NCBI RefSeq assembly: GCF_014054725.1
Contig: NZ_CP059563.1
Location: forward strand, 1,267,749-1,331,748
DNA from: Conchiformibius steedae
GTDB taxonomy: Bacteria; Pseudomonadota; Gammaproteobacteria; Burkholderiales; Neisseriaceae
DNA: 64,000 bases
Direction: 5' to 3'
How positions within the stretch are numbered: the stretch's first letter is position 1; each line of letters opens with the position of its first letter. The notes below the pieces were generated by a model, which saw only the letters and a list, made by a program, of their open reading frames with translations, was not told the DNA's origin and made no database searches. Shown here one piece after another: positions 28,153-38,718 of the stretch. The position numbers and the translations under genes were made by a program.

Positions 28153-28767
28153 ATGAAACTGTATTATGCCCCCGGTACTTGCGCTTTGGCGTGTTGGATT
28201 GCTTTGGAATGGGCGGGCGCGGATTACGAAGCCGTCCGTGCCGATTATGCGTCTGAAGAATACAAACGCATCAATCCCTTGGCAGCCGTTCCCGCGCTGG
28301 ACATCGGCAGCGGACGCGCCATCAGCCAAGCTGCCGCCATTTTGCAATACATTGCCGACAAATACCCTGATGCCAACATCGGCAGCAGCGAAGGTTTGGA
28401 AAATGCTTTGTTGTTAAACGAAGTATTGCTGTTTCTCGCCAGCGATTTGCATCCTGCGTTTTGGCCGTTTTTCTTTCCGCAACGCTACACCACCGCCACA
28501 GACGAAGCCGCATTAACTGCTGCCAAAGAAGCCGCTTATCCGCGCATTGACCGTGCCATGCTGCATATTGAACAGCGTTTGCAAAAAGGCAACGGCTATT
28601 TGTACGACAACCGCCGCAGCATTGCCGATGCCTATGCCTTTGTGATGATGCGTTGGACAGAATACCTGCCCAAAACTTGGCGCGACTATCCGCATATTGC
28701 TGCGTTTATGGAACGCATGCAGGAAGATGCTGCCGTGCAGAAAGTGTTGGCGGAACAAGGACAATAA
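28153..28767 (+). CDS. Glutathione S-transferase family protein
   Basis: A 204-aa GST of the bacterial beta-like type. The thioredoxin-fold N-terminus starts MKLYYAPGTCALACWIALEW, with the catalytic-region Cys10 as in beta-class enzymes, and has the cis-Pro segment AAVPAL and the ESQ-like S318-type turn SGRAISQ; the C-terminal helical domain follows. It conjugates or reduces electrophiles with glutathione. Shine-Dalgarno AAAGGA precedes the ATG. Confidence 0.9.
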   Translation: MKLYYAPGTCALACWIALEWAGADYEAVRADYASEEYKRINPLAAVPALDIGSGRAISQAAAILQYIADKYPDANIGSSEGLENALLLNEVLLFLASDLHPAFWPFFFPQRYTTATDEAALTAAKEAAYPRIDRAMLHIEQRLQKGNGYLYDNRRSIADAYAFVMMRWTEYLPKTWRDYPHIAAFMERMQEDAAVQKVLAEQGQ

Positions 28768-28810
28768 GGGAATCGGGCTGCGCTTGACGTGTAGTCTTTA
28801 ATGTTGTCAA

Positions 28811-28843
28811 AACGGTTTTCAGGCAGGCTGAAAGCCGTTTTTT
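28811..28843 (+). terminator. Terminator after the GST gene
   Basis: An 11-pair stem aacggttttca / tgaaagccgtt around GGCAGGC, then a T run. The rest of 28844-29030 holds the presumed ilvC promoter; I saw no clear boxes or leader peptide in it. Confidence 0.85.
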
Positions 28844-29021
28844 GTGTTTGCGTAAAGGTTTTTTTACATTTGGGCTGCTTCAAACGCAAAAATAGTGTAC
28901 CATGCGCCCAGCTTTTGCGCGGGTTGTCGCACAACTTCTGCCCGCATCCGAACATCCGCGCCGCCCACCCGCCGCGTTGGTTTTTTCGGCTTTTCCTTTC
29001 CGTCCATCATTTTGTTTTTAA

Positions 29022-30044
<1,023 letters not shown>

Positions 30045-30097
30045 TTTCTGTCATCAAACGCTTGCAATACGGTAAAAAACATCGGATTGCAGCGCAC

Positions 30098-30134
30098 ACG
30101 GGTTGTCCGACACACACGGGCAGCCCGTTTTTGC
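30098..30134 (+). terminator. Terminator between ilvC and trpB
   Basis: A 12-pair RNA stem (acgggttgtccg with cgggcagcccgt, two G-U pairs) followed by five T. It lies in the short gap before the trpB start and could also act as an attenuator for trpB read-through. Confidence 0.75.
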
Positions 30135-30150
30135 CTTTTGCGAGACCATT

Positions 30151-31350
30151 ATGACTGCTTACCAAGCACCCGACCCGAAAGGATTTTTCGGCGAACACGG
30201 CGGCGTTTACGTTGCCGAAACCCTGATTCCCGCCTTGCGCGAACTGGCACAAGCCTATGCCGATGCCAAACAAGACCCTGAATTCTGGCAAACATTTCAT
30301 CACGATTTGGCGCACTATGTCGGTCGTCCCAGCCCCGTTTACCATGCCGAACGCTTATCGGCGCATTTGGGTGGCGCACAAATTTGGCTCAAACGCGAAG
30401 ATTTGAACCACACGGGCGCACACAAAGTCAATAACACCATCGGGCAGGCCTTGCTTGCCAAACGCATGGGCAAACGCCGTGTGATTGCCGAAACGGGCGC
30501 AGGTCAGCACGGCGTGGCAACGGCGACCGTGGCGGCGCGTTTCGGCATGGAATGCCATGTCTATATGGGCGCAGACGACATTCAACGCCAAGCCCCCAAT
30601 GTGTTCCGCATGAAGCTGTTGGGCGCGAATGTGATTGGCGTGGACAGCGGCAGCCGCACTTTAAAAGACGCCATGAACGAAGCCATGCGCGAATGGGTGG
30701 CGCGGGTGGACGACACCTTTTACATTATCGGCACGGCGGCAGGTCCTGCGCCTTACCCCGAAATGGTGCGCGATTTTCAATGCGTCATCGGCAACGAAGC
30801 CAAAGAACAAATGCAGGCAGCCATCGGCAGACAGCCTGATGTGGCGGTGGCGTGTGTGGGCGGCGGCTCGAATGCCATCGGCTTGTTTTATCCCTATTTG
30901 GCGGAAAACGTGCGTTTAATCGGCGTGGAAGCAGGCGGACGCGGCGTGAGCACCCCCGACCATGCCGCACCGATTACATCGGGCGCACCCGTGGGCGTAT
31001 TGCACGGCTTCCGCAGCTATCTGATGCAGGATACGCATGGTCAGGTATTGGGTACGCATTCGGTATCGGCAGGTTTGGATTATCCGGGCATCGGTCCGGA
31101 ACACAGCCACCTACACGACATCCGCCGCGTGGAATATACTGCTGCCAACGACGATGCCGCTTTAGAAGCCTTTGATTTATTGTGCCGTTACGAAGGCATT
31201 ATTCCCGCTTTGGAAAGCTCGCACGCCTTGGCGTGGGCAGTGGAACACGCCCCGAAAATGGATAAAAACCAAGTGGTTTTGGTCAACCTGTCGGGGCGCG
31301 GCGATAAGGACATCAATACCGTTGCCAAATTAAAAGGCATTGATTTATAG
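30151..31350 (+). CDS. trpB: Tryptophan synthase beta chain
   Basis: PLP enzyme joining indole and serine to tryptophan. The 399-aa product has the PLP-lysine motif HTGAHKVNN, the phosphate-binding GGGSNAIG and the catalytic-Glu region [11 protein letters not shown]. The ATG at 30151 gives [18 protein letters not shown], the family N-terminus; an ATG at 30103 would read through the terminator hairpin. trpA is not adjacent, as is often the case in Neisseriaceae. Confidence 0.96.
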   Translation: MTAYQAPDPKGFFGEHGGVYVAETLIPALRELAQAYADAKQDPEFWQTFHHDLAHYVGRPSPVYHAERLSAHLGGAQIWLKREDLNHTGAHKVNNTIGQALLAKRMGKRRVIAETGAGQHGVATATVAARFGMECHVYMGADDIQRQAPNVFRMKLLGANVIGVDSGSRTLKDAMNEAMREWVARVDDTFYIIGTAAGPAPYPEMVRDFQCVIGNEAKEQMQAAIGRQPDVAVACVGGGSNAIGLFYPYLAENVRLIGVEAGGRGVSTPDHAAPITSGAPVGVLHGFRSYLMQDTHGQVLGTHSVSAGLDYPGIGPEHSHLHDIRRVEYTAANDDAALEAFDLLCRYEGIIPALESSHALAWAVEHAPKMDKNQVVLVNLSGRGDKDINTVAKLKGIDL

Positions 31351-31380
31351 TTGATTAAAATCGCAACGATACCGCGTTAC

Positions 31381-31462
31381 CAACGCCCTGATGGACTACC
31401 CGTACACGGTGGGCGTTGTCGCCTTATAAAATCAAAACGGACACAGTAAACCTGTGTCCGTT
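31381..31462. terminator. Tandem hairpins between trpB and the glycosyltransferase gene
   Basis: Two stem-loops: caacgccc / gggcgttg (31381-31418) and aaacggacacag / ctgtgtccgttt (31435-31462). The second has A/T tracts on both sides and can terminate both convergent genes. Confidence 0.75.
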
Positions 31463-31482
31463 TAATGATTCAGCCAAACCGT

Positions 31483-33510
31483 TTAGCGGGATTTTTTACC
31501 GCGCCGTTTTTTCTTGTTGGCAACCGTTTTGGGTGCAGCCGTTTGTTTGACGGCAGGGGCGGCTTCAGCAGCAGGGCTTTCGCCAGACGGCGTTTCGGCT
31601 GCTTCTTGAACCGAATCTTGCGTTTCTACAGCGGCTTGTGTGGCTTCCGCTTGCAAGTATTGATCCGCCAATTCGCGCATCACTTCGCCAAACGGGGCAG
31701 GATTGCCGCTAAACAGGGTTTGCAGGCTGTCGTTTTCAATAATGTGCTGGCGCAGGTTCAAACGTTCTTCGTGGTTTTCAATCAGGCGCAGGGCGCATTC
31801 CACATATTCGTCCGCGCTTTGTGTTACCAGCCATTCGGGTAAGCCCAAACGGGCAAACAAGCCTTGGTCAATGTGTTCGTGTACTTCGTTGCCGGTTTTG
31901 CACACGCCCACCAAACCCAAGGTTACCATATCGATAATGCCGTTGGTGTTGCCAAAGGGGAAGGGATTGAGCATCAGGTCGCAGCCGCGCAAAATGCTTA
32001 AATAATGCATATAGGGCAGATGCGGATAAGCGGTGGCGTTGCTGCCCAAGTAGCTGCGGATAAAACGCACCACATAGGGGTGGGTAATGCCGTTGGATTG
32101 TCCCAAGGCAAAGTGGAAATGTACTTTTACTTTGGCACGGTCGCGGATGGCACGGCAGGCTTCTAAAAAGTACGGGTTTAATTTCATGGTGGTGGCAGCC
32201 ACGCCGATGTGTACGGTAGTTGGACCGCCGTTCAGGTGAAACTCCACTTCTTCAGGGGCATCGGCAGAAGGCACATAGGGCAGGGCATCTTTCGGCAGGC
32301 GCAGCAGGGTTTCGCTGAAGCAGGTTTCGCTGCCGACATAGTCGTCTTCCACCACCACATAATCAATAAATTCGGAATGGGTGGTGGCGGGGTGTCCGAG
32401 GGCAACGGCTTGTACGGGGGCAAGACGGGTGTTGGACAGGAAGATGGTGAGCAAATCCATGCCGATGCTGGGCATATACAGCACGGCGGGGGGATTTTCT
32501 TCGCAAATCATGCGGATGTGCTGCATTCTTTCTAAAATGCTGTCGCCCTGTGCGGTATAAAACTCGTCAAATACGGCGCGTCCCGCTTCATCTACACGCT
32601 CGCTGCCGATGCCGATAATATGGAAATGTTCACGCGCGGCGCGGATGGAAGTGGAATGGGTGCGGTAAATGGAATGGGAAGAGTTGAAATGTTCCAAAAC
32701 TACCAACATCACGGGTTTGCCGTTGCGGGTGACGGGCGCAGCAGCCGTGTCGCGGTCTTGCCAACCCAATGCCAGCAGATGACGGCGGATTACCTGATTT
32801 AAGGCTTTTTTAACGGCGTGTTTGTTTTCGTCAATATCGTAGCTGCAGTGCATATACACGTCGTGGGCAATGCCGGAGGGCAGGCCGTTCAGGTTTTCCA
32901 GCTGTGCCAGCTTTTCGGGCAGCCATTGCAAAATGGCGTGGCGTTTGCCAAACGCGGCAGGTGTGCCGAGAAAACGCGGCGACTGTAAGGCAAAACACAG
33001 CGAAATGCAGATGGCGGGGTCCAGTTGCCACAACGCGTCCAAACTTATCTGTACATTGGATTCGGGCAGGTACAGAATGGCAAATTTAATCAGGGCATAA
33101 CGGTTGTTTTCTAATTGGATGTCCAGCGGGTGCTGGGGTTCGGGATTGCGGTTGTAGGTTTGCAGGATGTGGTCTGCATTGATATAGGGCGATGAGGCGA
33201 AAATCATGCCCAACCAGCGTTGCAGGGTAAGAAAACGCACACAGCCGCTGTCGGAAATGGTGAGTGTGGGGTCGGTAAACAGGCGGGTAACGGCATCTGC
33301 CATTTGGGTGCAGAAGCTGATGTGGTAGTCGTTGCCTAAATTGGGGTTGTTTAATTGGTCGGGAACGGTAAATTCTATGTCGTGAATATGCCCGAATTGG
33401 CTGTCAAGACGGGTAAGGATGGACAGTAATTCGGCGCAGGCGTTTTCGTGGTCGCCTTGGGCGATGTACTGTTGCAAACGGGGCAGGCTGGGCTTGGGGG
33501 TGTCGGACAT
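31483..33510 (-). CDS. HMW1C-like cytoplasmic N-glycosyltransferase (GT41) with basic tail
   Basis: A 675-aa soluble protein matching HMW1C, the enzyme that adds hexoses to Asn-x-Ser/Thr of surface adhesins before secretion. An N-terminal helical domain (to about 260) is followed by a GT-B catalytic region with ALGHPATTHSEFIDYVV and NPFPFGNTNGIIDMV, the UDP-hexose-binding segments. The last 60 residues are an Ala/Glu/Pro-rich linker and a Lys/Arg tail (NKKKRRGKKSR) not part of the usual enzyme. No adhesin or HMW1B secretin gene is nearby, so its acceptor must be elsewhere; in Kingella a homologue glycosylates a trimeric autotransporter. Confidence 0.88.
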   Translation of the reverse strand: MSDTPKPSLPRLQQYIAQGDHENACAELLSILTRLDSQFGHIHDIEFTVPDQLNNPNLGNDYHISFCTQMADAVTRLFTDPTLTISDSGCVRFLTLQRWLGMIFASSPYINADHILQTYNRNPEPQHPLDIQLENNRYALIKFAILYLPESNVQISLDALWQLDPAICISLCFALQSPRFLGTPAAFGKRHAILQWLPEKLAQLENLNGLPSGIAHDVYMHCSYDIDENKHAVKKALNQVIRRHLLALGWQDRDTAAAPVTRNGKPVMLVVLEHFNSSHSIYRTHSTSIRAAREHFHIIGIGSERVDEAGRAVFDEFYTAQGDSILERMQHIRMICEENPPAVLYMPSIGMDLLTIFLSNTRLAPVQAVALGHPATTHSEFIDYVVVEDDYVGSETCFSETLLRLPKDALPYVPSADAPEEVEFHLNGGPTTVHIGVAATTMKLNPYFLEACRAIRDRAKVKVHFHFALGQSNGITHPYVVRFIRSYLGSNATAYPHLPYMHYLSILRGCDLMLNPFPFGNTNGIIDMVTLGLVGVCKTGNEVHEHIDQGLFARLGLPEWLVTQSADEYVECALRLIENHEERLNLRQHIIENDSLQTLFSGNPAPFGEVMRELADQYLQAEATQAAVETQDSVQEAAETPSGESPAAEAAPAVKQTAAPKTVANKKKRRGKKSR

Positions 33511-33534
33511 GGTTTTTCCTTTTTTATGTTTGTT

Positions 33535-34212
33535 TTAACTTTCTTGGGTATCATCGCCGTAGTATTTTTCGCCGATGCGGATGGGCTCGCGCCCTTGACT
33601 GCGGCGGTGGGCGTTGCTGTCGCGCAGTGAATAGGCACAACCGCAGTATTCTTGCTGGTAAAAATGTTCGCGTTTGCTGATTTCAATCATGCGCGCGCTG
33701 CCGCCGCCTTTGCGCCAGTTGTATTCCCAATAGGTGATACCGGGGTATTTGGCGGCGGCGCGTACGCCGCAATCGTTGATTTGGTTCATGTTTTTCCAGC
33801 GCGAAATGCCTAGGCTGCTGGTAATCACGGGAAAACCGTTTTCGTAGGCATACAAGGCGGTGCGCTCAAAACGCATATCAAAACACATGGTGCAGCGAAT
33901 GCCGCGTTCGGGTTCGTGTTCCATGCCTTTGGCGCGGGCAAACCAGTTATCTACGTCGTAATCGGCATCAATAAACGGTACGCCGTGTTTTTCGGCAAAG
34001 GCGATGTTTTCGTGTTTGCGGATTTCGTATTCTTTGAGCGGGTGAATATTGGGGTTGTAAAAAAATACGGTGTATTCAATGCCCGATGCCAGCATGGCTT
34101 CCATCACTTCGCCCGAACAGGGGGCGCAGCAGGAATGCAGCAGCACTTTTTTCGCACCGTTGGGGGCTTCCAATACGGGGCGTTCAATGGGGGTAACGAG
34201 GGGTGCGGTCAT
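33535..34212 (-). CDS. queH: Epoxyqueuosine reductase QueH
   Basis: Final step of queuosine tRNA modification, reducing epoxyqueuosine to queuosine. The 225-aa product has the Fe-S and metal Cys motifs of QueH: SCCAPCSG near residue 27, RCTMCFDMR in the middle and YCGCAYS near the C-terminus. The ATG at 34212 is chosen because an upstream extension overlaps the zinc-protein gene and has no family resemblance. It is unrelated to qatC despite the shared queuosine theme. Confidence 0.93.
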   Translation of the reverse strand: MTAPLVTPIERPVLEAPNGAKKVLLHSCCAPCSGEVMEAMLASGIEYTVFFYNPNIHPLKEYEIRKHENIAFAEKHGVPFIDADYDVDNWFARAKGMEHEPERGIRCTMCFDMRFERTALYAYENGFPVITSSLGISRWKNMNQINDCGVRAAAKYPGITYWEYNWRKGGGSARMIEISKREHFYQQEYCGCAYSLRDSNAHRRSQGREPIRIGEKYYGDDTQES

Positions 34213-34226
34213 AGCGGGTGTTCGGT

Positions 34227-34415
34227 TTAGTGGTGGGCGTGGGCTTCGCCGTCCAGATGGTAAATAGTGCCACAGTAGGGGCAAGTGTATTGGCTGTGCG
34301 ATTCAATCGGCAGAAAAACGCGCGGATGTCCGTTCCACGGCTGCTCTTGCGGACCAGTGCAGTGCAGGGGTAGCTGGTGTGGGGTAATGCGGACAACGGG
34401 ATTTTGGGCAGACAT
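34227..34415 (-). CDS. CHCC-type zinc-finger protein, 62 aa
   Basis: A small zinc-binding domain protein of the CHCC (NDUFS6-like) family: ligands C19, H28 or H38-region and the pair CPYC near residues 45-48. The core [20 protein letters not shown] then [18 protein letters not shown] is the bacterial form. Role unknown; homologues are widespread in beta-proteobacteria. It ends a few bases before queH. Confidence 0.85.
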   Translation of the reverse strand: MSAQNPVVRITPHQLPLHCTGPQEQPWNGHPRVFLPIESHSQYTCPYCGTIYHLDGEAHAHH

Positions 34416-34475
34416 GGTGTGTTCCTTTATTGTGGGGTGGAAAAAATGCTTGAGGCGTTATTTTACCGCGATTGT

Positions 34476-34976
34476 TTATTTTTTGCTGCGTGGGGCGCGG
34501 TTTTGTTCCAGTTCGTCCAAACGCTGTTGCGCTTGCGCCAGTTGTTGCTGCAGGCGGGCGATTTGGGCGGCGGCATCGTTGTGGGGATTGAGAAACTGCG
34601 CAATTTGCTGGCAGGCGTGTCCCAGTTTGGCGGCTTTTTCCGCCCATTCGTCGCCCAACAGCTCTACCCAATTGCAGCGCACCGCGCTCAAACGCAACAT
34701 CAGGTTCATTGCCAGTTCCACATCGCCTTCAAATGCCAAATCGTTGAAATCTATTCTTTTGCCCTGCATCAGTTCGGGCAGGGCGCGGGGGTGGATAATC
34801 AAAACGGCGTGCGGGCGGCGCAGGGTGTCGTCCAACAACCCTTGCGGGTTGATGCGCCCGCACAAATCAAAACCGGCAGTGCGTATGCCCACCGTCAAAC
34901 CGTTAAAGCCGCTCAACTCACGGCACACATCGGGGTTTTGCCGGAGCAGGCGGTTAATGAAAAGTAATGGATACAT
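34476..34976 (-). CDS. SCP2-fold protein, UbiJ-like
   Basis: A 166-aa soluble protein whose layout resembles UbiJ, a lipid-binding accessory factor of ubiquinone synthesis: a hydrophobic SCP2-like half with LMQGKRIDFNDLAFEGDVEL and DEWAEKAAKLGH, then a C-terminal coiled coil rich in Gln/Leu (AAQIARLQQQLAQAQQRLDE). Identity to UbiJ is weak by eye, so the call is tentative. It lies between hpt and the zinc-protein gene on the same strand. Confidence 0.5.
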   Translation of the reverse strand: MYPLLFINRLLRQNPDVCRELSGFNGLTVGIRTAGFDLCGRINPQGLLDDTLRRPHAVLIIHPRALPELMQGKRIDFNDLAFEGDVELAMNLMLRLSAVRCNWVELLGDEWAEKAAKLGHACQQIAQFLNPHNDAAAQIARLQQQLAQAQQRLDELEQNRAPRSKK

Positions 34977-34985
34977 TTTTGTTTC

Positions 34986-35549
34986 TTATTTATTTTTTAT
35001 GGCATACACCGCGTCAAGATTGCGCCACATGCCTTGTGCGTCCATGCCGTAGCCGAACACATAGCGGTTGGGCACGCTCACGCCCACATAATCCGCTTGA
35101 ACAGGTTTGGCACGTCCGATGGCTTTATCGGCAAACACGGCGGTGCGGCAGGATTTCGCGCCTGCTGCCAAAACGTGTTCGCGCACGGCGTGCAGGGTAT
35201 GCCCTTCGTCTAAAATATCATCTAAAATCAAAACATCGCGCCCTTCAATGTTTTGGGGGCGGCGCAGCCACTGAAACGCCCCGCCTTCCAGCTTGTCGCC
35301 ATAGCGGGTAATGTGGATATAGTCAAAATCCAGCGGAAAATCCAATAATGGTAACAGCTTGCCTGCAAACACCACCGCGCCGCCCATAATCGGCAGCACC
35401 AAAGGATAATGTCCGCCCAAATCGCGGCGCAAATCTGCCGCCATGCGTTCAATTGCCGCTTGACACACGGCAGGGCTGTGGATTTCGTCTGCGTGTGCCA
35501 GCAGTGATACGGCTTCCTGACGGCGGGCGGATAAATCGGGGTTCATCAT
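34986..35549 (-). CDS. hpt: Hypoxanthine(-guanine) phosphoribosyltransferase
   Basis: Purine salvage enzyme making IMP or GMP from the base and PRPP. The 187-aa product carries the PRPP-binding motif VLILDDILDEGHTL and the flexible-loop region YDK-like HITRYGDKLEGG. Second-codon Met is an alternative start. Ends nine bases before the UbiJ-like gene. Confidence 0.92.
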   Translation of the reverse strand: MMNPDLSARRQEAVSLLAHADEIHSPAVCQAAIERMAADLRRDLGGHYPLVLPIMGGAVVFAGKLLPLLDFPLDFDYIHITRYGDKLEGGAFQWLRRPQNIEGRDVLILDDILDEGHTLHAVREHVLAAGAKSCRTAVFADKAIGRAKPVQADYVGVSVPNRYVFGYGMDAQGMWRNLDAVYAIKNK

Positions 35550-35621
35550 GCAATATTTCTAAATCATTTCAACTTTATCATTCTACCGCCATCTTTACCT
35601 GTAGGGCAATTTTATCGGTAA

Positions 35622-36359
35622 TCAATACATTTGCACCGAAGCATTGATACTTTGGTGGATTTGCTGTTTACCGGGGTTGTTGTCCATCGCATTGGCAGCC
35701 GATTTTGCTTGCATGGTTACCGGCATAGCCATCGGCAATGGCGCACGGGCGTAAGAAACGCCTTCTTCGGCAACGTTTGTAAACGAACTGTTTAAATCCA
35801 AACGCACTATTTTATATCCGCTAAATCCCAATGAACGACTGAAACCCTGCGCCCGCTGTTGAAAAGTCTGCAAAACTTTTTCGGTGGCTTCTTCCACCGC
35901 CGCCGCGCGTTTTTGCGGCGACACGCTGTAATACATCCGCGTTACCGCCGCATCTTGTTCGCTGTCGGCAATCAGGCGCATCAACGCGGCAAAATCTTGG
36001 CTTCTGACCTGCACTTCTACGCTGTCGCGCCAGCCGTTTACCCGTTGTTTATCATCGTATTCGGGATAGCTTTGGCGGTTGGTGGTTTCCGATTCAAAAG
36101 CGCGGTTGGCTTTGATACGCGCCAGCAGCGCATTTAAACGGCGCGTCACCACTTGCGCTGCTTGTTGGCGGTTTTTGGCTTTTTCGCTGATGTTAAAGCT
36201 GACATTTAAAGTATCGTTGGCAACGGTAACGCTGACGCTTTCGCGGAAATTAACCAGATTGTAATGTAAAGTTTCGTTATCGGCTGCTGCTGCGGGCAGG
36301 GCAAGAAGTGTTACAGGCAATACTGCTGTCAAACGGCAGATTTTTTTATTGTAGAACAT
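35622..36359 (-). CDS. SIMPL-domain periplasmic protein (DUF541)
   Basis: A 245-aa exported protein with a signal peptide (cleavage after LALPAAAA at about 26) and one SIMPL/DUF541 domain, recognisable from repeated SVSVTVANDTLNVSF and the C-terminal RAPLPMAMPVTMQA, where these proteins have a Pro/Met-rich stretch. Homologues assemble into periplasmic rings of unclear function. Stands alone between guaA and hpt. Confidence 0.8.
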   Translation of the reverse strand: MFYNKKICRLTAVLPVTLLALPAAAADNETLHYNLVNFRESVSVTVANDTLNVSFNISEKAKNRQQAAQVVTRRLNALLARIKANRAFESETTNRQSYPEYDDKQRVNGWRDSVEVQVRSQDFAALMRLIADSEQDAAVTRMYYSVSPQKRAAAVEEATEKVLQTFQQRAQGFSRSLGFSGYKIVRLDLNSSFTNVAEEGVSYARAPLPMAMPVTMQAKSAANAMDNNPGKQQIHQSINASVQMY

Positions 36360-36428
36360 GGGTTTTCTCGTTTAAACGGTAATCGGGGCGCAGACGGCAC
36401 TTGATACTGTCTGCGCTTTTTATTTCCA

Positions 36429-37994
36429 TTATTCCCATTCAATCGTGGCGGGCGGTTTGCCGCTGACATCATACACCACGCGGTTAATGCCTTTCACTTC
36501 ATTGATAATGCGGTTGGACACACGCCCCAGCAGGCTGTAGGGCAGTTCCGCCCAATGCGCGGTCATAAAATCGCTGGTTACCACGGCGCGTAAAGCCACC
36601 ACATAATCATAAGTGCGCCCGTCGCCCATTACGCCCACTGATTTAACAGGCAGGAACACGGCAAACGCCTGACTGGTCAAGTCATACCAAGATGTGCCGT
36701 TGTCATCGCGGGTATGGCGCAGCTCTTCAATAAAAATATCATCGGCTTGACGCAGTAAATCGGCGTATTCGCGTTTCACTTCGCCCAAAATACGCACGCC
36801 CAAACCGGGACCAGGGAAAGGATGGCGGTACACCATTTCGCGCGGTAAACCCAATGCCACGCCCAATTCGCGCACTTCGTCTTTAAACAAATCGCGCAAA
36901 GGTTCAAGCAATTTCAGATTCAGGGTTTCGGGCAGTCCGCCGACATTATGATGCGATTTAATCGCATGGGCTTTATTGGTTTTTGCGCCTGCGCTTTCAA
37001 TCACATCGGGATAAATCGTGCCTTGCGCCAACCACTTGGCGTTTTGCAGCTTGCCCGCTTCGCGCTGGAACACTTCCACAAATTCCGCACCGATAATTTT
37101 GCGCTTTTGTTCGGGGTCGGTAATGCCTGCCAGCTTGCCCATAAAGTCGTCAGACGCATCAATATGCACGACTTTGACACCCAAATTGCGGGCAAACATT
37201 TCCATTACTTTTTCACCTTCGTTCAGGCGCAGCAAGCCGTGGTCAACAAACACGCAGGTCAGTTGGTCGCCGATGGCGCGGTGAATCAAGGCCGCCGCCA
37301 CGCTGGAATCCACGCCGCCCGACAAGCCCAATACCACTTCTTCACTGCCCACCTGTTCGCGGATTTTGGCAACGGCTTCGTCAATATAATTGGGCATGGT
37401 CCAAGAAGGTTGTGCGCCGCAAATATCCAGCACAAAACGGTTAATCAGCGCACGACCTTGTTTGGTGTGGGTCACTTCGGGGTGAAACTGAATGCCGTAA
37501 AAATGTTTGTCGGCGTGTTCCATCATGGCGATGGGGCAACTGTCGGTTTTCCCTGTAATTTGGAAACCTTCAGGCAGCTTGGACACTTTATCGCCGTGGC
37601 TCATCCACACGTCCAAAACATTGGGTTCGCCGTCAAAAATACCGCGTGTCAGCTCGCCGTCTGCGGTGCGTACTTGCGCGTAACCGAATTCGCGCTGGTT
37701 GCCTGCCGTTACCGCACCGCCCAAATGGTGTGCCATAAACTGCATACCGTAACAAATCCCCAGCACAGGCACGCCCAAATCAAACAATGCAGGGTCGGCT
37801 TGGTATTCGGAATCGTAAACCGAATTGGGTCCGCCTGAAAGGATAATGCCTTTGGGATTAAAGGCTTTAATCGCATCCAAAGGCATATCGTAGGGGTGCA
37901 GCTCGCAGTAAACATGCGCCTCGCGCACACGGCGGGCAATCAGTTGGGTCACTTGTGAACCAAAATCGAGAATCAAAATATTGTCTTGGGTCAT
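36429..37994 (-). CDS. guaA: GMP synthase (glutamine-hydrolysing)
   Basis: Converts XMP to GMP using glutamine. The 521-aa product has an N-terminal class I glutamine amidotransferase (LGICYGMQ with the catalytic Cys, FHPEVTHT), an ATP-pyrophosphatase domain with the PP-loop [10 protein letters not shown], and the C-terminal dimerisation domain ending [13 protein letters not shown]. The ATG at 37994 gives [20 protein letters not shown]; the longer open frame to 38123 does not resemble the family. Confidence 0.97.
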   Translation of the reverse strand: MTQDNILILDFGSQVTQLIARRVREAHVYCELHPYDMPLDAIKAFNPKGIILSGGPNSVYDSEYQADPALFDLGVPVLGICYGMQFMAHHLGGAVTAGNQREFGYAQVRTADGELTRGIFDGEPNVLDVWMSHGDKVSKLPEGFQITGKTDSCPIAMMEHADKHFYGIQFHPEVTHTKQGRALINRFVLDICGAQPSWTMPNYIDEAVAKIREQVGSEEVVLGLSGGVDSSVAAALIHRAIGDQLTCVFVDHGLLRLNEGEKVMEMFARNLGVKVVHIDASDDFMGKLAGITDPEQKRKIIGAEFVEVFQREAGKLQNAKWLAQGTIYPDVIESAGAKTNKAHAIKSHHNVGGLPETLNLKLLEPLRDLFKDEVRELGVALGLPREMVYRHPFPGPGLGVRILGEVKREYADLLRQADDIFIEELRHTRDDNGTSWYDLTSQAFAVFLPVKSVGVMGDGRTYDYVVALRAVVTSDFMTAHWAELPYSLLGRVSNRIINEVKGINRVVYDVSGKPPATIEWE

Positions 37995-38050
37995 GATGCG
38001 GAAAACGGAAAAACACAAAACGGCGATTTTAACATAAGCGCCGTTTGCCC

Positions 38051-38704
38051 TTACTGCAAATTGTGTTTTTTCAATATGGCATGAATATCTGCCGCTGCCT
38101 GTTCGGGGCTGCTTGGCAACCACGCCTTATCGCCGCCAAAATGGGAAACTTTTGGCAAAGCACTTAAAAAGCCTTCAATATCCGCCGCTTCCAGCAAACG
38201 CCCGTGCAAATCCCAACCCACATTCAACACGCGCCCGCGCACAGGCGCGATGCGGTCGTGGATATGCCCGTGCAGATGATACCAACCCTTATGGCAACCG
38301 TCCCACTCGTGAATCGGGTAATGAAACAACACCATTTTTTGTTTGCTGTCAGGCAGTTTGAGCAGCAGATAATCCTGCGCCGATGCCAGCAGCGGCAAAC
38401 CGTCGTGTTTGGGCGTATTAAGCAAGCGCGGTGCGTGTTGGCGAATCAAAGCATCGTGATTACCATAAATCAAATGATGTGTACCGTTTAAACGGCGCAG
38501 CACCGCTTCCACGCGCCCAATATCGCGGGCAAACGACACATCGCCCAAGTTGTACACCGTGTCTTCAGGGCTAACCACTGCATTCCATTGTGAAATTAAA
38601 CATTCATCCATTTCATCAACATATTGCGGACGAAAGGCAGGACAAAATTTAATAATATTGGCATGGGAAAAATGCAAATCGGACGTAAAAAAAACTTTAC
38701 TCAT
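38051..38704 (-). CDS. Calcineurin-like metallophosphoesterase in an RNA-repair operon
   Basis: A 217-aa protein with all metal-ligand motifs of the metallophosphoesterase fold: SDLHFSH (D9, H11), NLGDVSF (D55), GNHD (81-84), LFHYP (H128) and GHIHD (146-150). It resembles the AQ1575-type stand-alone phosphatases. It is the third gene of the operon behind the sigma-54 promoter, starting 14 bases after the kinase-ligase gene. In bacterial Pnkp a domain of this fold removes 2',3'-cyclic or 3' phosphates before ligation; the same role is inferred here. The ATG at 38704 is chosen over a TTG three bases upstream. Confidence 0.85.
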   Translation of the reverse strand: MSKVFFTSDLHFSHANIIKFCPAFRPQYVDEMDECLISQWNAVVSPEDTVYNLGDVSFARDIGRVEAVLRRLNGTHHLIYGNHDALIRQHAPRLLNTPKHDGLPLLASAQDYLLLKLPDSKQKMVLFHYPIHEWDGCHKGWYHLHGHIHDRIAPVRGRVLNVGWDLHGRLLEAADIEGFLSALPKVSHFGGDKAWLPSSPEQAAADIHAILKKHNLQ

Positions 38705-38718
38705 CAATGTTCTCCATT

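Noticed and set aside
33535..34212. Functional link between queH and the QueC-like qatC
   Set aside because: They are 16 kb apart on different backgrounds; queH is a core tRNA-modification gene and QatC is a defence-specific derivative.
36388..36421. Inverted repeat gcgcagac / gtctgcgc with a T run between guaA and the SIMPL gene as guaA terminator
   Set aside because: The T run follows the stem on the plus strand while both neighbouring genes are on the minus strand, so it does not fit as their terminator.
36948..37838. Long open frame antisense to guaA
   Set aside because: Shadow of guaA with His/Cys-rich, non-protein-like composition.
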